Part shown: positions 23,755-33,502 of the stretch, piece by piece | Layout: each line of letters begins with the position of its first letter | Numbering within the stretch: position 1 is the first letter of the stretch | DNA from: Poa pratensis | Lineage: Eukaryota > Streptophyta > Magnoliopsida > Poales > Poaceae | DNA: 64,000 nt | Direction of reading: 5' to 3' | Assembly (NCBI GenBank): GCA_947311845.1 | Contig: CAMZMU010000027.1 | Span: 48,956,094-49,020,093 of the forward strand | Notes under the pieces: model-generated | Seen by the model: only the letters and a program-made list of their open reading frames with translations | The model's database searches: none | Told to the model about the DNA's origin: nothing | Program-made: the position numbers and the translations under genes

Positions 23755-24960
23755 TCCGTGATCCCTGGACTGTTCACGAACGCGATGATCCAGCCGATCA
23801 CCAAATTCCTACGGCCACAGAGCCTGATTGAGCCGCTGCTCCTGACTTCAGTGGCGACGCTGGTGTTCCACGCCCCTTGTGTTGGGTGATGGTGTTCCAA
23901 ACCGGGATGGGGTACAGCGGCGCCACTCTGAGAGTATCCTGCTGGCTCAATTTAGCCATGCTCGTTGCCATGGTCAGTCCGAAAAATTCAGGATCAGTGT
24001 GAAACTATAAAATGGGTCCTTTCTCACTAAAAATGAACTAAAATACAATTGTAATGTAAACACATCTTGAGTATATTAAAAAAAATCATACCTATTCAAC
24101 TTCCGGTTATATAATGTTTATTTGAACATTATCATTCTTTAGTGTTTTTTAATGAATTATCCAATGATATCCTTTTCGAGAACTTATTAAAAATATTTTT
24201 ACTTTTCTTTTCTCTAGTGCCAGGTTTTCCTATGATGATTCAAACCTAGATTCTAAAAACACTAAATACAAATCAGGAATAAAATAAAATTAAAAGGATG
24301 TGGTATGATCAGTCAGAGTATTAACAAAATCGCTAAATTACTTTTCAATTAGACGGGCTGTCAACTCACCTCGTCCCCTCCCGAAATTGATCTGAAATTC
24401 GGGACTAGAGTAATGGCGATCGACCGAGAAGACAATTTAGATCAACTGTGGGGCGGCGGTCGGCGGCCTGACGGAGTGGTGCTCGACGGTCTGTACTCTT
24501 CGCTTCAGCGCACGGCCCTCTGTACTGATGATATGGTAATCACCGGAACCTAACTGGAACTGAATTAGCTCTGCATTTGAAATTTTCAGGTATCTGTCGC
24601 TAATCATGTCATGTGTACACTTGTTTTGTCCAGTCTTGAGTGGTGGTCATTTGAGCTCCTTATTCTCATGTCGGGGTTTCTACCCAACCCAGAGCTTCAG
24701 ACATCAGTTCTATCAATTTGGTAACAAATGATCACTCTATTATGTGGCATAAATCTATTAACCCAACAATATTGACTTATGTTACATATTCTTTTTGTAC
24801 AGCCTCACAAGTATAACATTGCTCTTCACTATACCCTATGGACTTGGAGCGGGTGGAAGGTATGAACAATGAAACCACTTAACCTCATGGAGGATGCGTT
24901 TTTTTGCCGACAGAGATAATTTCTGTGTGGTAATTGATTTGTCATTATGTAATTTTTTCG
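23755..24960 (+). pseudogene. Partial MATE transporter pseudogene
   Basis: Bases 23755-23968 copy MATE exon 2 from 18,665 to about 18,880. Examples are GTTCCACGCCCCTTGTG against GTTCCACGTCCCCTTGTG, and CCGGGATGGGGTACA. Small deletions put them out of frame. About 540 bp of unrelated sequence follows, and then 24,515-24,960 copies the end of exon 2, intron 2, exon 3, intron 3, exon 4 and the start of intron 4 (18,973-19,400). Because introns are retained, this arose by DNA duplication and not by retrotransposition. No start exon or C-terminal exons are present. Confidence 0.9.
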
Positions 24961-25089
24961 CCACTATGATGTGGTGGCGCATGATAGGCTGCAAAAGATT
25001 GTGTACTGTTGATATACCCAATGGGTACCCATGGGTAAGGTAACTTGTTTGGTAATTGGCTCCTTGGAGTGGATAAGAAAACAAAAGCG

Positions 25090-25500
25090 CACATCAAGTA
25101 AAAAAACAAAAGCGCGCATTAGGGTTGGTGCGTTTCTATGGGCAATATGGAATTGTCGAAATGACATTGTCTTTAACAAAACAAGTGTGCCTAATTTTAT
25201 GCAGGTTGTCAGCAGGGCGCTTTACTGGATTCATATGTGGTCGTTCCTCCTTTCAGGATGTACCCGGCTTATGGCGGTTATACGAACTATCTTCTGCCAC
25301 AGTGGATGGCTGCACACTAGAAGATTAGATGTTTAGTGTCTATATCTTCGTCTGGTTGATTTTCGTCGCTACTTTGAGTGATCCGTGAAGTGTGTTTCGA
25401 TTTGGTTTGTAATAACTTTTAAACTTATAACTTTGCAATGAAAAGGCTATGTGCATCGTTCTCGATGCAGAGGCTGGGGCGATGCTCCCTATTCAAAAAA
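25090..25500 (+). mobile_element. LINE 3' fragment
   Basis: A frame with FLWAIWNCRNDIVFNK (the conserved end of plant LINE ORF2) closes near 25336. It is followed by the usual LINE 3' untranslated region with CAATGAAAAGGC, GATGCAGAGGCTGGGG and an A-run at about 25495. It is 5'-truncated and sits between the MATE pseudogene and duplication copy B. Confidence 0.75.
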
Positions 25501-25614
25501 AGTGGGTAAGGTAATTGGGTATGGTCCCGGTACGCTTTATACCCATGGGTACGTCATGAGTTATAGGAGTACGTGTATGGTATTGATCTACCCTATCCAT
25601 ATCCTACCCGACTT

Positions 25615-27285
25615 ACATAAAACTTCTTAAACGAAGATGATGGAAGCTCTACATTTTTTCGAGGGGTTATCGTAGAATTAGTTTCTTTACTTTTAGGGAT
25701 ATCAAAGATCCTTTAATGGATTTAGGTAAGCATTACAACAATTTATTCACAACTGAAAGATAAATTCAACACACAACACTAATGGTATTCTTGTCGATTT
25801 TTCAGCCAAAGCATAGCGTATATCATGTGGGTCTTTCGCCACTTCAGACGGAGAGGAAAGGAAAATGCTGACACTTTGCAACAAAAGAGCTTACTCTTGG
25901 GCTCAAAAACACAAATAGTCAAATTTTATTACAATTCGAGATAGAAAGGTCCTCAGCACCCATCATAATCAAGACCTAAAAAATCAGAGACATGTTAAAG
26001 AGGTGGAGTAATATTAAAAGAAAGTTGCTTCCTTATATTAAGGGAATATATTAATACACAGAAGATAACAATTACACCCAGCATCTGCACAAACATAATA
26101 TCAAGCATGACTAAACAATAAAGATGCACATAGCCAAAAAGATAAAAAAAGACCTCTCCACAATGATGACAACTCGCAACAACGGTACCCAAACCACTAC
26201 AAAAACAACACCCAGACTGCATAATAAGTTCTCCAAAAGCAACTTGCTTGGAATGCCAACCCATCCGTGTCAGGGAGCATTTCAGGAGAAAATGTTGAAT
26301 TATATTTTGGTTATCATACAAACTCAGATAGAATGTGGCATCTTTAGGGCACGAAGCCGCCAAGTATCCTACCTAGGAGACACACGAGTGCCTTCGAATC
26401 CCGTAAACAAATTTTGCATCCTGATGCTTCTCATTCCCAAAAGGGATCTCCCTCCTAGTACGATAGAATGGTTATCGAAAGATTTTGTCAAAAGACGCAA
26501 CCTAGAACTGACCAACGAAGCATAGTTTGAAAATCGCATCGTGTTTGTTGTTCAAGGAGTAGCTACTATATGTAGATGATAGATGAATTGTAACAGCCCT
26601 GGTGCCAAGTTTTCCTCACACTGCTGATGTTGCTGAAGGCTTGAATATTTAAAGATGGTTTGGCATTAGCTTTGATAAAGACTTCAACCACCAGGCTTGG
26701 GAATTCAAGCCAGGCAACGAGAAACATTCAACAGAGTACCTACTATGTGCTCGCTACAACTTATCACACATGTAAAGGTTGAGACCATGGCAATACGAAG
26801 GATCAAGCTATCATATATGTAAGATTTGATTCACAAAGGGTACCCATAAACCTTTTTATGCAGTATGTGTTATTGGGACACAACGAGCTCAATACAAATA
26901 TTTGTTTCTAAGATGATTCACCAGAATATATTATTAGGAATTATGTCATAAGTTACCACTATGCTTAGCAAATTACCTCTCTAAAATAAAAAGTAAAGTG
27001 AAGGTGCAATTGCAAAAAGGCAACACAAACATCGTAGAAGTAACTGAATCTACACAAAGTGATTGAAGCTCAAACGAACAAAAATAGTAATGGATACTAG
27101 TAAGAAAATCATGCACCTTGCGATTTTAGTAATTCCCTTTGTCTTACAATTGCCATGATAGCTGTGATTTTCTGAAATTTTCTGCAATTTCTTTATGTAA
27201 ACTTACGCATAAACCATTTCGCTCATTCGCTTAGATCGAATTGTAATCTCGTACTACATCGATATTCTAGACACACATACATTTA
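25615..27285. repeat. Segmental duplication block, copy B
   Basis: This is the second copy of the block at 22,110-23,745. It has an extra insert of roughly 170 bp near 26,035-26,235 (CTTATATTAAGGGAATATA...) that copy A lacks. It ends with the same CATAAACCATTTCGCTCAT and TCGTACTACATCGATATTCT phrases. Non-coding as far as I can see. Confidence 0.8.
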
Positions 27286-27296
27286 TTTATACTAAG

Positions 27297-29655
27297 AACA
27301 TCTCTACCGGCTCCCACAAAGCACCTCCAAATACCCAATGGGGGTCCAGACCCAAAATGCCCCCAATAGCACAACCAATTTGTCTGGCCCGCCCGAAATT
27401 GTGTCTGCCATCCTAGAGGCCACCCCCAGTTTTGGGGTCTGATGGGGGCGACAGACAACGCCGAACAGGGCATTCAACATGCGGGTTTCCACGGTCATAG
27501 AAAAAGGCCGGATGCCAAATTCTTCCTTGGGGGGCAATAGACAACGCCGAACATGGCATTTGACATGCGGGTTCCCCATGTCATAGGCAAAGGTGGGATG
27601 CCAAAATTCTTCCTTGCCTCCCACATTACTCTCTGGACTGCCAAAATCTCAAATTCTTACCCTCTCTTTGCACATTATCGACGTCGCAAGCATCTCCTTT
27701 CCCAACGCCTTGAATGGCCACCCTCCCGTGACTCCCTCGCAAGCCGGTCGCATCGGGGAGGAGCTGCCAATGAAGGCGATGAAGCCAAAGCCGGAGGAGC
27801 TGGCGCAAGAGCAGCTAGAGGCAAACCGCGCGGTGTCGTCCGTTAATCGAGCTGGGCGGCACAGACGCGCGAAGGAAAAAAAAGCAGGATCAAGCCCTAT
27901 GCATGGATCTCTCCATCGTCGACACGTTGATCAGTTTCAACCAAGGGAGCACAACAGATGTCCCTTTTGGGAGTTTCACGCCGATTTCCCCGAATTATTT
28001 CAATGACCCCGCCTCACCGACACAGACACATTTATCCATGCCCGTGGTGGGCAAGAACGATACCGTCAGCCAAGGCCAGGCAACAACCTCAACCAACATG
28101 ACGCCTACAACAACTCATCGACGCTATGTCGGTCGGTACTAGCGAACAGCGACTCGACCATCACGGGTTTCCGGGAGCAGTTGTTCAGTGCAGGCGCCAC
28201 CAACATGCTCGAAGAAATGACCGGCATTGATGAGGTGCGTATTTCTAAGTGTTTTGTGCATGTGTTAATTGAATGAGGCCGGTACCATGCATGTGTGTTT
28301 TGAATGATGACGGTGATGTGAAGTATTTGTATTTAATGAAGTTGACAAAACCTTTTGCAATGAATGATGCCGGCCATGTGGGCATTGTTTTGTTTGGCGC
28401 AGATTAGGGCCGCAACCACCATAATTCATTATCCATGGTGGTGTCTATTCCAATGCCAGGGAGACACGCCAGGTCTAGAGGGCGGCTAGGACGGCTCAGT
28501 TGTCGAAGAGGAAGAAAGTATCCACGAAGCTGAAACTGGAAAACAAATCTAGAGGCCAAGAGCGCCAATAGAAAGTCGTGGAAGGTCGAGGAGGATGTCG
28601 TGTTGTGCAAGTATAATCCAAAGCCCCATTACCGAGGTACAACAAAATCGTAGATCATATTGGAGTAGAATCCACAAAGACTTCAAAAAAAGAAAAAAAA
28701 AAGAGAGCCACACAACAAATCTACATGAATCACAACGAGAGTGCTATCCAACACCGGTGGGGCGCCTTACAAGAGATTTTCAACAATTTTTATGGGTGAC
28801 ATGATCAAATTATGACGAGAAATGAGAGTGGCAAGCACCCCACCAATCCCAAATGCTAAAATCTCCTATCAATTTGGCATGCTCATGAAATTCCTATATA
28901 TTTGACATGTGCTCCTTTATCTATTTGTGGGATGCTCTAGCGATATACTTAAGTATGTACGAAAAGAAGTCTTTCAATTTGATACATTGTTGGTTCAAGC
29001 TGCAAGATTGTCAAAAATGGAAAACAATTTAACTCTCTATGAAGGGTTGGTGCATCGATCTAAAATAAGAGCCGATGCCGGGGCCGGCTCGGAATGGACA
29101 ATTGGAGAAAAAAAAATTAAAGTGCAACAAAGAAGGCGCACCATCTTCCTCCCTTCAAGATATGCTTGCCGGGTACATGAGGTAGGTCTCATCTCATCGT
29201 TCTCGACTGCAAAACGTTGATACATGAAGAGAACAAAGAAAAGTGGTCCACCTACTTTGACGTGCAAGGCCTTAATGTGATGGAAGATCGATAGGAAGAA
29301 ATGAGCTGAGTAGCGCAAGATCGTGTCCACTGACGAGACAAATATGAGCCCGAATCGAAATACTTACTTTCTCGAGTAATTCATGGGCATCATGGAGTAG
29401 AGGAAAGTGAAGGTCAAAAAATGAATTTTATGTATCTTCGATGAGGTATTGTGATGTGGCCGGACTTGGTGTCATTTTGGTGCCCAGACTGTTGGCTAGC
29501 AGAGAGGTTTATTTGGTTCCAATTATGGTGTGGCCAGACTTTAATCTTCTGCATTTTGGTAGCCAGCCGTTTGGTGGCTGAACACTTCTTATTTTATTCC
29601 AAATGCAAAAATTGAGAAGAAATGGATAGGTCCGGCTTAGAGGTTGCCCCTGGGG
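27297..29655 (+). mobile_element. Decayed PIF/Harbinger element
   Basis: The left end reads CATCTCTACCGGCTCCC and the right end, reversed, reads GGGCAACCTCTAAGCCGGACC, an imperfect inverted pair. The interior has a degenerate Myb/SANT-type ORF1. No transposase core was recognised. The borders are approximate. Confidence 0.5.
27755..28860 (+). pseudogene. Harbinger ORF1-like Myb/SANT protein remnant
   Basis: An acidic/charged N-terminal stretch (MKAMKPKPEELAQEQLEANR) and a WSRIHKDF plus NESGKHPTN signature are those of the plant Harbinger-associated Myb/SANT proteins, often mis-annotated as 'glutathione S-transferase T3-like'. They occur in different frames with several stops and frameshifts. 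In intact elements this protein binds DNA and cooperates with the transposase. Here it is dead. Confidence 0.6.
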
Positions 29656-29859
29656 CACCACGACATAGACTTCATAGAAGTAACCAATGGCGGATCTATT
29701 ATAAAATTGGACGGGGTGCCAAATTTAAAAACTTTCCTATTATACTTAACATTTAGCAACAATTAGTCTAAATACTAGTAGCATTAAGCAAAAATTAGTC
29801 AAATATTAGTGACTAAATGAGTTCGTATATATTTTTAGGGGGTGCCAGGATACGCCCTT

Positions 29860-30440
29860 GAAGCTCAAAAGAACAAAAAAAAAGACTAACCAATACTTGG
29901 AATAAAATCATGTGCCTGCGATTTTAGCATTTCGGCTTTGTATTACAGTTGGCATGGTTGCCGTGATTTTCTGAAATTTACTGTAATTTGTTCCCCTGAA
30001 GCTCAAACGAACAAAAACCAAAACTAACCAATACTTGGAATAAATCATGCGCCTGCGATTTTAGAAGTTCCGCTTTGTATTACACAGCCATGATTTTCTG
30101 AAATTTACTGTAATTTGTTCCCCTGAAGCTCGAAAGAACAAAAGAAAAACTAACCAATATTTGGAATAAAATCATGCGTCTGCCATTTTAGCAATTCTGC
30201 TTTGTATTACAGTTGGCTTGGTAGCCGTGATTTTCTGAAATGTACTGTAGTTTGTTTTTATAGACTTGTGCATAAACATATAGCTCATTTGTTTAGATCG
30301 AACTGCAGTCTCGTACTAGGTCAAGATTCCCGACACGCCGACACTTTCTCAACGTCCTTTTCGGAAAGAAAAAAAAATACTTTGTCTCTCTACTAATATC
30401 TGGATGAATTGAGCAAGAGAAACATCATCCGCTTAGGATA
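29860..30440. repeat. Partial block copy C with a threefold internal tandem repeat
   Basis: Three head-to-tail units of about 130 bp (about 29,862-29,997, 29,998-30,122 and 30,123-30,255) each contain GAAGCTC(A/G)AA, CTAACCAATA(C/T)TTGGAATAAA and GTGATTTTCTGAAAT. After the third unit the sequence continues like the right end of copies A and B (TTTAGATCGAACTGCAGTCTCGTACTA, CTAATATCTGGATGAATTGA), directly into the DUF599 3' end. Confidence 0.85.
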
Positions 30441-30456
30441 CTCGATTTCACGAAAG

Positions 30457-31296
30457 TCACACGGTGCTATCTTTTCGTGCGTCGTTCTTCTCACGGTGTA
30501 TGCGCAGCTGTATCCCCATGGCATGGTCTGTGGTGGTGTCGAGGAAGTAGAGCAGCGCGCACATGAGGACGCTGCAGACGAGCATCGGGATGGGACCGAA
30601 CGTCCACATGAAGAGCGCGAGCGAGACATAGAATGCGCGGAGGCCCAGCGACCAGGCGTGGCTGCCGCGGTTCACTGTGCGCGCCACGTACGCCGCGAAC
30701 TCCTCCGCCTCGTCGTCGCCGTCGCCGCCCGGCGGCAGGCCCAGGAGGAAGCTGGCGTGCGCGTACAGACGGATGGCCTGCACGTTGCAGACGAAGGCGA
30801 GCATGAAGCAGAGCGAGATGGCCAGGTACTTGACCGCGAACACCTGCCCCGTCTTGCTCCCGTACACGAGCAGCGGCGACGACGACGACGAGGAGGAGGA
30901 GAGGGCGATGACGTCGGGGAGCGGCCCGCCGTGGCGCCGATGAAGACGCTGATGACGGAAACGAGCGTGATGGCCGTCGTGGCCAGCACCGTCGACGCCA
31001 TGATGTTGTTCCGCAGCGTCTGCACCGCCAGCACCCCGTTCTTCTCCGTGTTCTGCTCCATTCTCCGATCGAGTTACTAGAAATTTACTTTGAGATATGG
31101 ACTAATTTTGTTTTGGGATGGTGGTACCGACGGCCATGATGACGGCGACCCAGCGCTTCCGGGCGAGGGCGTTGAGGCCGACGACGGTGCGGGTCGGGTG
31201 GCGCAGGATGGCGTAGAGGAGCCACAGGTGGTAGCCGGCCACCACCGCCAGTCCCAGGGGCACCAGCACCAGATCAAGATCCTCCTCCCGGACCAT
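30457..31296 (-). CDS. DUF599 family membrane protein, 2 exons, apparent frameshift
   Basis: A plant protein of unknown function with four or five predicted membrane spans. Exon 1 is 31296-31132 (55 codons, MVREEDLDLVLVPLGLAVV...ARKRWVAVIMA). Exon 2 runs from 31055, using an acceptor that gives phase 0 (QNTEKNGVLAVQTLRNNIM), to the stop at 30457. Family signatures are VPLGL..VAGYH near the start, GVLAVQTLRN..M.STVLATT, a LGLRAFY block and a WTFGPIPM block near the end. Near 30,925-30,930 the frame breaks: a GC-GGG-CC run reads one G short. Upstream the frame ends in IGATA, and the downstream frame resumes with GPLPDVIALSSSS. Without that loss the protein would be about 254 aa, the usual family length. 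Either a recent null allele or a sequence error in a G run. Confidence 0.85.
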
Positions 31297-32005
31297 GGCT
31301 CGATCCTCCGATTCCTCTCTTCCCACCTCTGGAAGCAGAACACAGTCTCTGAGTTGGGATCAAAAGACAAAGTTTTTGGACTGGGTAGCAAGCAAACTGC
31401 GAGGGAAGCAACCTCGACAAGTGCAGCGATCCCAGGCGATTGTTGCGGCGCATCCGGATTCCTGGATGGTTATGAGTAGTTTAGTTGCTCTTGACTTTGA
31501 ACCTTGAACATGTGTCAGTGCCCGATAGATCCACGTACATCTCGTGCTAGCACAGTGCTGGTTGAACTTGAACTCTTCGTCAGCACGCACCAACAAAGCA
31601 GCGGTGGTAACTGTGGAATAAATTCCACAATCAAAGGTTCAGAGATCTTACTTCACGATCAAGTTTGTTGTAAAAAGTAGTTTCATGATCATCATGTGAT
31701 CTCAGAAATAATAGGTAGGACATGGCCCACGTACGATGTATGAAATGATGGATAAAAACGACAGCTTTTTTCCGAACATCTTTTACATTGGCATCAGCGC
31801 TGCGCAGCAATTGATGAAGCACCAATGCCTAGTTGCCGGCCCGCTACCTCACATGAGCACTGCAGAAACCATTGTTGCATCTGTGCAATTCAGCACTTGG
31901 AAGATGTGGACAGGTATAAGCCACACAAACATCCAGTCTCGTCCAAAAAAAACATCCAGTCTCGTAGAAGTAGAAACCCTCTAAAACTCCGAACTAATCT
32001 CTGAT
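31297..32005. other. DUF599 upstream region
   Basis: Probable promoter and 5' leader of DUF599, followed by spacer. A 14-bp direct repeat (ACATCCAGTCTCGT) occurs around 31,930 and 31,952, separated by an A-run. No gene is seen. Confidence 0.45.
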
Positions 32006-33493
32006 CTGAACTCTTTGCAAAAAACTGTCCAACTCTCCTCTCGGGCGGCTCGCGTGGGCCGCTCCAGAGGACCCCCAAACCCTATAAAAGAAGGCCGGCG
32101 GCGCTCTTCTCTCCGGCCGCGCCCGGCCGTCAAAGGAGGCGGGTGAGGGGAGCGCGCCCCGACGAGCTCCCTTCGCGCGGAGGCGAGGAGTCAAGTGGGC
32201 GGCGCTGGGGAGGCGACTTCGGCGACGTGTGCGGCTGGGAGGCGCAGGGGAGGCGACAGCGGCGTGCTGGGGTGGCTCGGCCGCAGCTCCGGTGGTGGTG
32301 GTGGCGCCCGGAGCTGACGGCAAGTGGGGAGGATACGGCGGCGCCCCAGGCGCGATTTGGGCCCGTGATGGGTCATGCGGCCTGCGCGTGCTCTTCCTCG
32401 AGGATGCCGCTCGGCCTCGGCTCAAGTTGGCGGCGCGGCGGCGGTGCTGCGGGCGGATGGTCTGCGTGGAGGTCTCCGGGAGGCCGGTAGGGTGCGGCGG
32501 CCATGGCTTGGTCATCCGAGCTGGGGAAAGGGCAGGGGCTCCATGCCCTCCTTCTCGCGCCCTTCTGCATCCGGGCTAGGTCTAGTGCCACGGTAGCCAT
32601 GGGGGCTGCCGGTAGTTGACTTGGTGGTGGAGTCTCCTTCCTCGTCTCGCCCTCTTCAGCGGTGCGCGGAGCTAGGATGCCGGGGTGGCGGCCCTGGACG
32701 GTGGGAGTCCTTTGGTTGGTGGGCATGCCAAGGACTTAGATGTTGGCTGGCGACCTTGGCCACGGGGGTGGCTCGGTGGCTAGCGAGTGGATTGCAGTGA
32801 CGGTGGCTCGGGTGCCGTCTTCCGCGTTCGGCACCCCGTGTGGAAGTCCGTGAGAGTTTGCCGGGGGAACCCTTTCCCGGGGTCTTCTCGGGACGCGACG
32901 GCGACGTCCTTGGATGCCGTCCCCTTCTTAGAGGCATCGCAGCGGCTTCTCCGGCCTTCTACGCTCCGGATGAAAATCCAAGATCCTCGGATCGGGCGGT
33001 GGCGGCGCTTTGGCGTCGCATGCTTCTTGAAGACGCCGCCTTGGAGTCCACGGCGGGTTGCTCTCTGGAGGTGGTGTTCTATCGAGCTTCCTCCGGCCAT
33101 GCCTGTACTTTGTGTTGCACACCGGTGTTTCCTGCTTGGGGTCCTGCTGGCTGAGCCTGTCGGCAATCTTGTGGACAGTGGCGGTGATGATCATGTTGGT
33201 GGTGCTACCTCGGTTGGTGTAGCAGGTCTCGGCGATGTGCCGTGTGTGTTGGTGTGCCCGTGTTCTCGGTGAACTCCGGCCCAACACCTCTGCCCGCTCT
33301 GCTTGCGCTCTTCCTCTTCGGCGTTGCTCACCTTTGGTGTTCACCTGTAATCTCGTCGGTAGCTCTGTATCCTTGGGTGTGTGTGGTGCTGTGGTGTAAG
33401 CTCGATTCAGCATCATGTATCTTTCGCCGTTCGTGGCGTTATTAATTTAACGTTGGGCCTCGGCCTTTTATTTAAAAAATTCTGAGCTCTTTG
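32006..33493 (+). mobile_element. Retroposon of about 1.46 kb with a 12-bp target duplication
   Basis: CTGAACTCTTTG (32006-32017) and CTGAGCTCTTTG (33482-33493) flank a GC-rich body. The body ends in TTATTTAAAAAATT, an A/T-rich tail typical of LINE-mobilised inserts. It begins with a promoter-like GC-rich leader (CCTATAAAAGAAGG at about 32,080). The long overlapping frames inside have no recognisable domains and probably reflect GC content. The family is not identified. It lies ten bases beyond the EMC6 stop codon. Confidence 0.7.
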
Positions 33494-33502
33494 TTCCATC
33501 CA

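Noticed and set aside
29860..30255. CRISPR-like array
   Set aside because: The 130-bp units are directly adjacent, without short repeats and unique spacers, and the DNA is plant nuclear.
30202..31080. Plus-strand frame of 223 codons opposite DUF599
   Set aside because: Antisense shadow of conserved coding sequence; the minus strand has the family signatures and splice sites.
32143..33445. Many 60-160 codon GC-rich frames on both strands
   Set aside because: They overlap in all frames, lack domains and lie inside a retroposon delimited by target duplications.
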